This document shows, piece by piece, positions 34,401-42,000 of a stretch of DNA of 64,000 nt. Numbering within the stretch: the first letter of the stretch is position 1; every line of letters begins with the position of its first letter. The notes below the pieces were generated by a model, which was not told the DNA's origin, made no database searches, and was given only the letters and a program-made list of their open reading frames with translations. Origin of the DNA: Colias croceus (lineage: Eukaryota; Arthropoda; Insecta; Lepidoptera; Pieridae); contig NC_059563.1 in NCBI RefSeq assembly GCF_905220415.1, forward strand, positions 1,746,001 to 1,810,000, written 5' to 3'. The translations under genes and the position numbers were made by a program.

Positions 34401-36528
34401 TACACTGATCACTTAAAAAATACTTAACAAAATTCCGTCAAAAAATTTTTGCAAAATTTTTCCTGAAAATCCATTTTTTCTTCTCTAGCTTCGCGCAGCC
34501 GGCATATACCGCTTCTCTAATGTGAGCATTTTGTCTATGAAAACATAATCTTAAACGATAACTCACGTGCTAGTGACAAAGTTGGGCGGGTTGCTTGTTA
34601 TGGGTGTACACATAGAGTTTTAAGAATTCATCTATTTGAAAAAAAATGTGTCTGGAATTTTATAAGTATTTTTTACGCACTCAGCGTATGCAAAACTATA
34701 ACCTACTTTGAGCTTAGTATACCAACAGTGGGACACCCTGTATATTTTTCTATTTTTTCATTTTTTCAGCTAGTAAATTGGCTGCCATACTTCGAAGCGA
34801 CATTCGTGTCACCGTTCGTGAATAACAAGAGGCATTCGTTTAAATCAGACGAACATTTGTCGAAGGCCAAAGATCTACCCGTTTTAATATTGCATGCGAA
34901 AGATGATGTTGTTGTGCCCTTCTGTGTAGGGGTAAAGGTAAGAAAAAATATGGAAAAAAAATGTTTGATGTTGTGTATGTGTATTGAGTGAGAGAAACAT
35001 TTACCAAAAAATATATGAAAAACAAAAAAAATACTATTAAATTATTATTAATTAGTTGAGTTGATTGCATGCTATGCCGTCAAGCCACACCTCCGTGCCC
35101 GTGCCCGTGGGGAGCGTGAGGTTTTTTTCGTTACGGAATTTCTGGATTCGGTCCCCGCGCTCAAGGCCCGCGATAGAAGCTATGCAATAGCTTAAAAAAA
35201 CATTAAATACATAAAAATTATTTTATTTTATTTAATTCTGATTTTGTGATTATTAAAAGTTTACAAAGATAGCTAAAATAAATGGAAAAGTTAGAAAAAA
35301 ATTATGATAAAGTATTATAAAAACATTTATAACCCTTCACTTACTATAATTATTGCGTTATATTTTCTTTTCTTCTTTATCTCTTACCTTGGGCAGTCTG
35401 GAAGAGATCGCTAGTAAGCGATAAGACCGCCTTATGTACCTACCGTTTTAATCCATTTTGTATGATTGTAAATATTTTACTTGATGTGGTATATTAAATT
35501 GATAAATAAATAAATATTTATTCATATTTTTTATTTATTACAGCTATACAGATCCATAGTGGAATCAAGAAACAACGACGACTCCAAAGTATCTCTACAC
35601 GCGTACGACAAAGATGAGAGTCTCGGACACAAATATATATGTCATGCCAAAGATTTAGCTCAAGTTATTGGGTGAGTTCTAATATTAGTACATAGTATAA
35701 AAAAAGAGTGTGTGTACTTATGTACACGCGTTAGAAGTTATACTTCTTTGGCGTATGGAAAAAATACTAGAATATACAACTTGAACATAGTTATCAATTT
35801 TCATACCACCTAGAACTAACTTCATGCTGTTAAATTTAGGTGTCGGTGTGCGCGCGCATCGTAAAAATTCACTCTCATCATTTTTCTCCATCGCGCCAAA
35901 AGAAGTATAACTTCAACAAATTTCTCTGTCTCTGTGTCCTTTGTATGCTTAAATCTTTAAAACTACGCAACGGGTTTTGATGCGTTTTTTTTAACAGATA
36001 AAAACACTAGAGTATAAGACTACACAATAAATGCATAAAATATTTTTCTGTTGACGAATGATAAATAACACCATTCGTACCACTGATTTTCAGTTTTTTT
36101 ACCGTAGTTGACTGGTATAGGTAAACCAGAATCTGATGGCAATTAGGGAAATTAAAATTTTAAAAAAATTTAGTGTAACATTTTTTCGTTACGCGTGACA
36201 TTTTTCCGTTACGCATCATTTTTTTCTTATCTCTACCACGCGTGATTCGACGTATTTCTGTAAAGTTGCATATAGTAAATTATTAAAAAAAAATAAGGTC
36301 ATAAAGAAGTTTCACTTCTTACGTGTGTACACTAGTACACGCACACATTTTTTTACCTTAGTTGCCTGGTAGAGATCACTTCTTACTGTCATGGATTAAA
36401 TGAATACCACACATCCATCCTTCGCGTGTATAATTATAATTTTTTATTTTATTTTTCACGTTCATAATGTTATTGTAATAATAATGTGTTTATTTTTTTT
36501 CAGTGAATTCGTCACAAAACACCGTTAA
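14499..36528 (+). CDS. ABHD12: ABHD12-like serine hydrolase, tandem copy 1 (ten coding exons)
   Basis: Exons: 14499-14539, 15886-16004, 19687-19800, 28220-28360, 31511-31603, 32289-32426, 33476-33630, 34770-34937, 35544-35671, 36504-36528; 373 residues. Residues 14-40 are a membrane anchor (FIFGASITAGLFVFHVAVVP). The alpha/beta-hydrolase domain follows: GIWHILP, the oxyanion-region LYCHGNSNSR, AFDYRGYGDS, nucleophile elbow WGHSLG, acid in LHAKDDVVVP, and His in DESLGHKYI. Order and spacing match animal ABHD12, a membrane-bound lysophosphatidylserine/monoacylglycerol lipase facing the ER lumen or cell exterior. All exon phases match the second copy. Exon 7 needs the poor donor CCG|GTGTTTG; without splicing it would read eight more codons to a stop. 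Exon 9 is followed by a normal GTGAGT donor. An AATAAA at 36935 probably ends the message. Introns 1-9 are rich in transposons. Confidence 0.85.
14918..14962 (+). repeat. Half copy of the AACCGACTTCAAA MITE
   Basis: Shares AACCGACTTCAAAAAAAGGA and GGAGGTTATCAATT with the full element at 15201; only the left part is present. A third partial copy lies at 56844-56885. Confidence 0.5.
15201..15446 (+). mobile_element. MITE with AACCGACTTCAAA inverted ends
   Basis: AACCGACTTCAAA at the left is inverted as TTTGAAGTCGGTT at the right. The interior includes ACCGATTACTCCGAGG. It lies in intron 1 of ABHD12-like copy 1 and has no coding capacity. Confidence 0.6.
15596..15825 (+). mobile_element. Helitron-like element ending 60 nt before exon 2
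   Basis: Begins TCCATACTTAATATTATAAA, has a CTGT repeat and ends CGGGCGGGATCGTAG, where the usual CTAG has become GTAG. Its end leaves 60 nt to the start of exon 2 of ABHD12-like copy 1. Confidence 0.6.
16283..19409 (+). mobile_element. Helitron(s) in intron 2 carrying a helicase gene
   Basis: Starts TCTATACTTATAATAAATCT after an A and ends CGCGGACGAAGTCGCGGGC, then AAAAGCTAG before a T, the insertion pattern of Helitrons. A CTGT microsatellite is at about 16405-16442. A second 3' end (GCGGACCGCTAG, to 16845) inside shows that at least two Helitrons are nested. A TTATT-rich stretch (about 17400-17426) adjoins the 5' edge of the helicase frame. Confidence 0.7.
17468..19240 (+). CDS. Helitron helicase (PIF1-like domain), 5'-truncated
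   Basis: The frame is open for 590 codons to the stop at 19238 and continues open a little upstream (YPSYHAACQARHLLENDQHW), with no credible ATG. It keeps the PIF1/RecD-type superfamily 1 helicase motifs: Walker A DAPGGTGKTF (about residue 161), Walker B IIWDECTMAHR (about 242), FCGDFRQTLPVIPRG (about 278), and the C-terminal INKAQGQTFHVAGVDLG with RGQLYVALSRV (about 534-565). This is the helicase half of a Helitron RepHel protein, which unwinds donor DNA during rolling-circle transposition. The HUH nuclease (Rep) half and N-terminal zinc finger are absent. Without a Rep domain it cannot act alone. The long intact frame suggests that the insertion is young. Confidence 0.85.
   Translation: MLENDQHWDDALAESCVSDNPRRLRHLFVTLLTFCNLSDAVQLWEKYKDKFSEDFLRNISNNDEGTTNDNFRDLAINQCLLALQDELTAVGGKSLCEYGLPTPTSVGEVTNREYSAEIGYNLMELLTTLENGVPMMTAEQRSVYDRVCGSVQNNLGTIWFLDAPGGTGKTFLTKLILAYVRNQRKIALAVASSGIAATLLPGGKTAHTMFKIPIDLDRTESPTCSISRNSDKAKVLRECNLIIWDECTMAHRKAVEAVDRTLRDIRQNDRPMGGITVLFCGDFRQTLPVIPRGTRADEVRACLKSSYLWRDIQSVHLTINMRVRTGDNPDDSQFSDSLLKIGEGTYPQLHQGKLILTPELCCIVQSQPHLISPVYGDVTNILNRDNSWLCERSILTPRNDQASEINNKILSNIQGESKVYRSINRMVDEQEATNYPIEFLNSLNMPGLPSHEICLKIGIPIILLRNLRPPQLCNGTRLKVTQLQQNIIEAQILTGCGAGETVFIPRIPLIPNNFPFQFKRTQFPVSVCYAMTINKAQGQTFHVAGVDLGVSCFSRGQLYVALSRVSSSRNLYVHVPDGSTFNIVYPEALR
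19428..19594 (-). mobile_element. Helitron-like element (TCTTCTTATATATAAAAATG subfamily)
   Basis: Minus strand; starts TCTTCTTATATATAAAAATG and ends in a diverged GGGGCGGATCGCTAG. The same subfamily is at 39179-39350, and partial copies are at about 16700-16845 and 27064-27210. It ends about 90 nt before exon 3 of copy 1. Confidence 0.55.
19860..19985 (-). repeat. Short MITE-like repeat, family B (CACGTGTCAGAAGTGAAACT)
   Basis: Shares its ends and middle (GACGTGACGGTATT) with the inverted copy at 32478-32628. Carries the AGAAGTGAAACTT plus GTGTGTG tail described in the findings. Confidence 0.5.
20393..20505 (+). repeat. Interspersed repeat fragment beginning (AATA)n
   Basis: AATAAATAAATAAATATTAT, then GACCTAGTCCCACAGTAAGC and GGTACTAGGCGACGAT. 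The wording is that of a common lepidopteran retroposon tail; the family was not determined. Confidence 0.4.
21555..21691 (+). pseudogene. Exon-like fragment of an unrecognised gene inside a Helitron
   Basis: After a strong TTTTTTATTTACAG acceptor the sequence stays open: SMFIKIDDLREDVVEISILA, then RGQLLTKVYVQRMVQSLEES and WVIL before a TAG at 21689. A GTAATT donor could end the exon at 21679. Composition and splice flanks look like a genuine exon with adjoining intron. I do not recognise the protein. The entry phase matches exon 3 of the host gene but the exit phase does not match exon 4, so it cannot be a simple cassette exon; an alternative 3' end is possible. Its position between Helitron ends fits a captured gene fragment. 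Confidence 0.4.
21985..22062 (+). repeat. LINE-like 3' end fragment
   Basis: Contains AAGGCGGTCTTATCGCTTAC followed by TAGCGATCTCTTCCAGACTG. An inverted copy is at about 35383-35440. The phrase is common at the 3' ends of lepidopteran non-LTR elements. Confidence 0.4.
22430..23370 (+). repeat. Minisatellite of TTTTCCGGACATTTTCCAGG-type units
   Basis: About 940 bp of degenerate tandem units built from CATTTTCC followed by GGG, AGG or ACG variants. The sub-period is about 10-11 nt, in longer groups of about 30-35 nt. Long frames on both strands (for example 22765-23226) are by-products of a repeat without stop codons and are not genes. It lies near the 3' end of the Helitron. Confidence 0.85.
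23539..23667 (-). mobile_element. tRNA-derived SINE
   Basis: The minus strand reads GACGCGGTTGGCGCAGTGGT (A-box region) and, about 35 nt later, GGTCCCGGGTTCGATCCCCG (B box), then a unique tail. Internal RNA polymerase III promoter boxes at tRNA spacing identify a tRNA-derived SINE. Confidence 0.75.
23668..23839 (+). mobile_element. Helitron-like element, 5'-truncated
   Basis: AATTATAAAGCTGAAGAGTT to GGAGCGCAGCTAG. It abuts the SINE, so the TCTATAC start is lost. Confidence 0.55.
24726..26166 (-). mobile_element. Tc1-like foldback element (two inverted transposase halves)
   Basis: About 430-500-bp arms (24726-25235 and 25717-26166) are inverted copies. Each arm begins with the N-terminus of a Tc1-type transposase: the right arm, minus strand from 25981, reads MDKSKICDPSTRKILLSLHF, and the left arm has the same start on the plus strand at 24974. 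The loop, on the minus strand, holds broken pieces of the catalytic domain (DETN, stop, FNQF; then a GVV-like block). A 63-bp tandem duplication lies at 25227-25352. Confidence 0.65.
25270..25981 (-). pseudogene. Tc1/mariner transposase relic
   Basis: The minus strand from 25981 gives a helix-turn-helix N-terminus (WSYKKIANHLVFDKKIFNVI), a stop after VSRKARP, then EDRQMILLAKMDPFKSSNSI, a D-E-x-x-H-like region, and DETN-stop-FNQF-stop-WQRIRASS. The last corresponds to the catalytic strand that in Tc1 proteins reads DE-x-[KR]-F followed by a Gly-Lys-Gly turn. Several stops are present and the C-terminus is lost at the inverted arm. Confidence 0.55.
26192..26399 (-). mobile_element. Helitron-like element inside the hAT element
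   Basis: Minus strand; TCTATACTTATTACTTAATA start and CTAG end (26192-26195). Confidence 0.55.
27064..27210 (-). mobile_element. Helitron-like element, truncated
   Basis: CTAGCGGTCTTCCCCGGCTT at its 3' end (minus strand) and ATCGAAATCGGTTCAGCCGT inside; the far end is not clear. Confidence 0.5.
27494..27639. repeat. Perfect 44-bp inverted repeat with 58-nt loop
   Basis: GAAATTAAAGACTTTTTAAC at 27494 continues to TTTAATCAT at 27537. The exact reverse complement occupies 27596-27639. The loop contains GTTCGAAACGTCGGG. A diverged copy lies at about 38254-38325, and shared sequence extends outside the arms (ACGCGAGTATTATACATTT). Confidence 0.85.
27709..27895 (+). mobile_element. Helitron-like element
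   Basis: TCTATACTAATATTATAAAG start; ends in GGTGAAGCCGCGGG without the CTAG. Confidence 0.5.
28009..28178 (-). mobile_element. Helitron-like element ending 41 nt before exon 4
   Basis: Minus strand; begins CTATACTAATAATATTATAA at 28178 and ends in CTAG at 28009. Only 41 nt separate it from exon 4 of ABHD12-like copy 1. Confidence 0.6.
28371..28553 (+). mobile_element. Helitron-like element starting 10 nt after exon 4
   Basis: TCCATACTAATATTATAAAT start and GGGGCGGACCTCTAG end. It begins only 10 nt after the 3' end of exon 4, so the 5' splice site hexamer is almost at its edge. Confidence 0.65.
28568..30718. mobile_element. 2.15-kb element with inverted ends and 6-bp flanking repeat
   Basis: ATGGGTGATTATACAAAAAT then GGGGTAACT on the left is inverted on the right (ends ATTATACAAAAAT and GGGGTAACT, read inward, at 30684-30718). 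ATGTAT flanks both ends. An inverted copy of the GGGTTCCGTACC repeat lies inside at about 29067-29475. No transposase was recognised, and the class is uncertain. Confidence 0.5.
29067..29475 (-). repeat. Interspersed repeat with GGCCAAGTGCGAGT and GGTACGGAGCCC ends
   Basis: Opposite-orientation relative of the repeat at 8574-9586. It has no coding capacity. Confidence 0.5.
30728..30938 (-). mobile_element. Helitron-like element with (AT)n at its 5' end
   Basis: CTAGCTTTCCGCCCGCCGGC at 30728 is the inverted 3' end. The element runs to an AT microsatellite at about 30917-30948. Confidence 0.5.
31047..31236 (-). mobile_element. Helitron-like element
   Basis: CTATACTAATATTATAAATG start at 31236 (minus strand), CTGT repeat, and CTAG end at 31047. 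It belongs to the same subfamily as 15596 and 28371. Confidence 0.6.
32063..32262 (+). mobile_element. Helitron-like element ending 26 nt before exon 6
   Basis: TCTATACTACAATATTATAA start and GGGGCACAGCTAG end at 32262. The remaining 26 nt to exon 6 contain the whole pyrimidine tract. Confidence 0.65.
32478..32628 (+). repeat. Short MITE-like repeat, family B
   Basis: Inverted relative of 19860-19985. It ends AAAGAAGTTTCACTTCTGAC then ACGTGTGCATGAGTCATGAC and ACACACGC. It lies about 50 nt after exon 6. Confidence 0.5.
32750..32887 (+). mobile_element. Helitron-like element with internal deletion
   Basis: TCTATACTTAATATTATGTA start and GGGGCACAGCTAG end; the central part is missing. Confidence 0.55.
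32958..33141 (+). mobile_element. Helitron-like element
   Basis: TCTATAGTAATAATATAAAG start and GGGGCGGACCGCTAG end. Confidence 0.55.
33213..33436. mobile_element. PIF/Harbinger-type MITE ending 39 nt before exon 7
   Basis: CGGTGCATTTACATCAAACG is inverted at the right end, which finishes CACCG. The flanks are TTA on the left and TCA on the right, a TWA duplication with one change. It is the intact relative of the MITE at 24269-26740. Confidence 0.7.
34032..34250 (+). repeat. Short MITE-like repeat, family A
   Basis: Opens TTGAAGTGAAACTTC and closes AGAAGTTTCACTTCTTACGT, then GTGTACACTAGTACACGCAC. It has GTTACGCGCCATC and ACCACGCGTGATTCGACGTA inside. Relatives are at 9075-9345, 36165-36352 and 48430-48653. 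Confidence 0.55.
34349..34740. mobile_element. Mariner-type MITE ending 29 nt before exon 8
   Basis: CAGGTTGTCCCACTATTGGT on the left; CAGGGTGTCCCACTGTTGGT, read inward, on the right. Both continue ATACTAAGC, and TA lies on both sides. The target TA at 34741-34742 begins the pyrimidine tract of the exon 8 acceptor. Confidence 0.75.
35383..35520 (-). repeat. LINE-like 3' end fragment
   Basis: Inverted copy of the fragment at 21985-22062, with a TAAATAAATA tail ending about 20 nt before exon 9 of ABHD12-like copy 1. Confidence 0.4.
35700..35914 (-). repeat. Short MITE-like repeat, family C
   Basis: GAGTGTGTGTACTTATGTAC, then ACGCGTTAGAAGTTATACTT, at one end and AAGAAGTATAACTTC at the other, with CATCGCGCCAAA inside. 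Copies in opposite orientation are at 42730-42922 and 52692-52908. Confidence 0.55.
36165..36352 (+). repeat. Short MITE-like repeat, family A (left-truncated)
   Basis: Contains GTTACGCGTGACATTTTTCC and ends AGAAGTTTCACTTCTTACGT then GTGTACACTAGTACACGC. Confidence 0.5.
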
Positions 36529-36960
36529 ATGCAATCTTCACAACTACTCGGTTGCGGGTTCGATTCCAGCTATGTTGGATAGTGCTTAAATTTGCTTTGC
36601 GCTTTTCGTGTCCTAATTGGCAAATTTTCGTACGATTTTATGAAAATACTCATAGGTTATGTGTGATTGTAATTATTGTGATTATATTAAAGTTAGCCAG
36701 TTTCACAACTTGCTGATAAAGTCGCTGATATCCTAAATAGTATTAAAAACTCTTTGACATTTAGTTTCATACATAATGATCGTAATTGACAGATAAACTA
36801 AATATAACTTATCTGAAAGTTACGAAACTGGCTATCATATTTTAGTTTTTGATTATTGCGTATTCAAAAAATTGTAATTTTCTTTTATGTGTATGTATAA
36901 ACGTTTTTTATATCTGTAGTGAAATTATTGTTACAATAAATTGAACACATTTCACTTAGA
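36529..36960 (+). other. 3' UTR of ABHD12-like copy 1
   Basis: Runs from the stop codon to a probable poly(A) signal AATAAA at 36935-36940. A B-box-like GGGTTCGATTCCAGC at about 36563 may be a SINE scrap. Confidence 0.45.
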
Positions 36961-37762
36961 TGAGATTAATAAACTAGATAGTTGTTAAACATAGATAATA
37001 TAGTTTGTTTGGCTGTGGGTTTTTTGTCACAATATGTATAAGTTATACGAGGTAAGGTTTGCTATGTATCGAGACTTTAATAATATTATAAATTATAATT
37101 ATGTAAAATTTTATCTAAATACATTCAACCATTATGTGTGATTGAGTTACGAATGTAATAACTTGTACGAATATCTTAGCATTACATTGGGTCCATGGCA
37201 TTACTAAATTTAGTTCAATTGCCTAACATCACAATGGCCTATTATAACACTGATTGTTTACTAGTAATATTTAATTTTGTAAATGTACTATTATACAAAT
37301 TATGACATTATATTTATTTACACATTTTCTTCTGTTCTCGAGTATTATAAATTCATTGAAAGTAAAACAGATTTCAAACTGATTTATCCCTTTTATAGCG
37401 TTAATTTATTTTATATTCACCAGTGTTTAAAATAATGAATAAATCATGTTTAAAATCTGTTTTGTCTAATATTTATCGATATGTATTATTAAATTAATCG
37501 CACGAATATTTGCGAATTAGGACACTCCGATCGGTACCAAAGTACCTGCTTTTTTTACGTCCATTATTTATTTTATTTTAATAAGAAATAAATAGATTTT
37601 TGATTATACTTTTTGTTTTATTTGACTTACCTTAAAATATGCCCATTATTTAGTTAATATACTCGGCCCACCAGAAAATTATTTAATGTAAAAATACATG
37701 GAATAAACACAAAAATCTTACAGGCGTATTATTTTTTAAAGCATTGCTTCCTGTTTATATTC

Positions 37763-38852
37763 TAGGAGGTAGCAACGTTGACAAGTGAGCATTTTAGTAT
37801 AGTTGGTTCTTTGATATGCTGTTCCTCTTGCTATTTCGGTTAGAGTCCGGGCTGTCTGGCTGGCCGCAGTGGTTGCGTTTATTAGTGCGCATCTTATTTG
37901 CACAGGAAAATATCCTTAATTTAAAGTCATTTTTTAACGCGTAATTTTTAATCGTTTGCCTTTAGATAGATCCATTAGACATACATTTTTTATTGCAAGA
38001 CGTTTTTTTCGTTGTTAAATAGGTGCCAGACGCAATTTTTATTTCAAAATAATTAAAATATCATCGAAATAAGTGAAATTCCATCAACATGAGTCCCAGT
38101 GAAGGATAAGTAATCACTGTGTTACTTATACTATATATAATATTCATTTTACTATTTACAGTTTTTTGCAACAATCTACCATATCGCCTCCTTTTCCCCA
38201 ACGAACCTCAAATAGGACGTTAATGTAAACTTGATAAAAACCAAATATCATCAAGAAATTAAAGACTTTTTAACGGATTTTAAACGCGATTTATTCATTG
38301 TATTATTTTCCCAAGTCTTTAATTTCAAAATGTATAATACTCGCGTAAAATTAAACACTAGAAAATACAAATATCATCAAATTCATATTTATACCCAAAA
38401 GTGTAATAAATATGAAACCATCTATTAAAATTATTAGTTTACTAATTATTCAATATAAGTATTAAAAAAGGATTATATAATATAAATAATAAAGTTATTA
38501 CTTACCTTTTAAGCGGAGTCATGTTGATGTAATTTCACTTATTTCGATGACATTTTAGTTATTTTGAAATAAAAATTGCGTATGGCACCTATTTTACAAC
38601 GAAAAAAACGTCTTGCAATAAAAAAATTATGTCTGATGGATCTATCTAAAGGCAAAAGATTAAAAATTACGCGTTAAAAAATGACTTTAAATTAAGGATA
38701 TTTTCCTGTGCAGATAAGATGCGCACTAATAAACGCAACCACTGCGGCCAGTCAGACAGCCCGGACTCTAACCGAAATAGCAAGAGAAACAGTATATCAA
38801 AAACCCAACTATACTAAAATGACTTTTTTTTAAACGTTGCTAGCTCCCGTAC
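37763..38852. mobile_element. Large foldback between the two ABHD12-like genes
   Basis: Arms of about 350 bp (37763-38120 and 38490-38852) are inverted copies at about 90 percent by eye. In the right arm (plus) an ATG at 38582 gives a basic 31-codon frame (MAPILQRKKRLAIKKLCLMD). After a TGTGCAG acceptor follows IRCALINATTAASQTARTLT then EIARETVYQ, a helix-turn-helix-like segment; the left arm has the same on the minus strand. This layout resembles the spliced transposase N-terminus at 10140-10738. The loop includes a decayed copy of the 27494 inverted repeat. Confidence 0.6.
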
Positions 38853-39095
38853 TATTAACGCAAGGTTTAAAGTAATAATATTTTGTTGAAAATACTAAAT
38901 TACCTGACACATACATGTATATTATCCATATATTATCTGTCTTTCATTAATCACTTAAAAAATAATGTCAAATTCACTTCAATGTCTAATTGATAAACAG
39001 AATAATTATGGTATAAATTAAATCAATAATAAATTAAACATTAAAAAAATAGAAAACATGTACATAACTTATTAAAAATAAATCAAGAAATCGCA

Positions 39096-42000
39096 ATGGT
39101 TTTTGGGTAAGTTACAAGTTGTTCCCTTATTTATTCAATGTATGCAGGACTATTTAGGTACCACTGACCTATTATATACTAGCGGTCCGCCCCGGCTTCG
39201 CCCGTGGTACATGTTTACGTTTTCTCTACATAAGATCCATCCTCGTACTTCAAGAAATATAATAAAAAAAGAATTATCGAAATCGGTTCAGCCGTTCTCG
39301 AGTTATGCGCTTACCAACACATTTGCGATTTATTTTTATATATAAGAAGATTATGACGTTAAAAATATATATTAGATACTATATTGCAACAAGGAAACAT
39401 GAAATACAGCGAATGAATTAATGATTCTATTATTCTTATATTTTACTTACCATGTACATTATATGTTTATGTATGCCTCATGTAAACATATACATCCTCA
39501 ATTTATATAAATAATTGACTAGTCTTCTTTGCCTTAGATTGTAATAATTTCTTACACCTGACTAATAATTACAAATGATGATAATATATTATTTAGATGT
39601 GTATTGGTACTTACATTTTTTGTTGTTGCTGATCAATAAACTAAATAGAATACATCCAGAAGTGACCATAATTATATTAACCAATAAATATACTCTTAAT
39701 ATGTATGTATGTTCAGGGCACTCCTCTTGACCGGCGCGTCCCTCACCGCTAGCGTGTTGGTGATGCAAGTAGCTGTATTACCGCTCATGTTTAGATACAG
39801 CAAGACTGTACAACGGAAAATGGTGTTTTCTAATTGCAGTTAGTATTGTTTAATATATTTGTAGGATGAACATGTCTGATTGTATATCGTAAAATGCAAA
39901 CTCGGTTTGATACGCTGCCGCGTGTCTAGATCGAAAACCTTTCTTCACATATCTCTACGATTTCACAAATACAAATATTTAATTAGATTGAAGTTTAACT
40001 TGGTTCTGAACCTACTATTCTCAACTAGCTTTTTGTCCGTGGCTCCACACACAGACACAATTTTAATGTAACGCTATCTACTTATCGGAATTTTTAAACT
40101 TCGGAGTGATTCAAATGTGCATCATAATGGATTTGTCGATTGATATGAGATGTTTTGTTGCAGTAAAACCTAGCCTTTGTAATCCTCTAACCTACTTCAT
40201 TTGCAGACACAAAAATTATATCATAAAATCAATACGTTACTTCGTAAAAACGACAAACAAACAAAATATGCATTTTGTCACTACTTTTTTGCGCCTGTTA
40301 ATATAAAATAGCAATTACTCTGTAGAGTTTATTTGCGCTCACTTAATAATGTCCCAATTTCTTACCACCCTATGCTACAACTTACCTTCAAAACATTATG
40401 AAGTTCACTTTGAAGATTATAATTTTATAAAAATACTTGCTTAAGAATGTTTGCTATGAAGATTGTTCTTCATTTGAATCAAATATCGAAGATTTTTTGA
40501 GTAATATCATCACTTAATATTATGTCCTTATATTCACAGTAAATTACCCTAAAAACTTGGACTTCGACAATCCGGCAAGTTGCAATATAATGGGCGGTAG
40601 AAACTTTAGCATCGAATTTGAATCAAAAGTCGATAATTGTCCGATTAAAATAGGTAAGATCAGCGCCGATTTTATGATATCATGCATCTATCAAGTATCA
40701 TGTATTATGTACCTATATTTTAATTTTTAAAATACATAATATGATAATAATTAATAATATGTACAAGAACTACCTATGCGTTTTTATCTACGGTCAATAT
40801 TGAGATAATATTACTACGTATGGAGGAGACACCACGAACAAAATCGATGCGCCATTTTTTTGCTCTAACTAAGTTTTAAAAATTATTATCTAGCTAACTA
40901 GATAATAGAAGTTAGAAGCTCGCAAAAAATCGCTTATAGTTTTGTAACAATATACCTACAATTATTGTTCTAAAATTACTTTTGATTTTATCCGTAGCTA
41001 GGTAGCAGTACCTATATTATATCAATCAATATTATTGTCTTTTAATTGGTATCGAAAGTATGCGCAGCCTTTTAGATTGTGTATTATATTCCATTATGAG
41101 TATGTATAATACAGTCTTACACTTAAAACTTCATAGACACACATATCTCTCACAGGAATTTGGCACCTAGTACCATGTACGGTGTTACGAGAATTGCTCA
41201 GCACAACCAGCGAGTCGACTCTCTGTGACCGACTCCATCGCGAATTGCAAAACACAAGAAATACTATCGTACTTTATTGTCATGGTAAGGTTTCAAATAT
41301 AAAAATAATACTTGAAATATAAGTTGGGTATAGACTAAGAAACGGGCAGGGCCGGATTTAGTATAGAGGGCCCTGTAAGAAATCAATTATTATTAATCAT
41401 TTGTGTGTTAAAATTCTACTAGAGAAAATGATAGTATTAATATAATTAATGAAAAAAATTGATACGTTTTAACTTTTAACCTGAAGAATATGGGGTCGAT
41501 TCCCAACAAGCAGCTTGGAATAGTTATATTGTGTCTCCAAAATACGCAGTTCTCTCTGTATTCTATGTTAAGTTAATTGCCACGTCTATTACAAAAAAAA
41601 TGTTTCTTAGATATAATATAAGATTAAGAAGTAACTTCAAATAATTTTAAACAGGAAATTCAAACCACAGAGGGTCACCGCATCGCCTACAAATGTATAA
41701 AGTGTTCCAAGATCTGAACTATCACGTCATCACGTTCGATTATCGAGGTGAGTGTATGAGAAAAATCATTCCATGAAATGTTTAATAGTTCAGACATTAT
41801 TTTAGTAATTTGAAAAAAAACTGTCATAAATTATGACTAGGTCCGTAATATCTCACACGCTGCATATTTAAGTTATGAATACTCTACAATTAGGTAAAGT
41901 ATAGGATAAACATAATTTTGCTTAAATTAATGATAAATAAAAATAAAGAGTGTCTGAAATACATATCCATCTGAGAAAATAAAAATATAAGATCTTATTA

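Noticed and set aside
36550..36600. GGTTGCGGGTTCGATTCCAGC as a tRNA gene or SINE
   Set aside because: Only a B-box-like word is present; there is no A box at the right distance and no clover-leaf.
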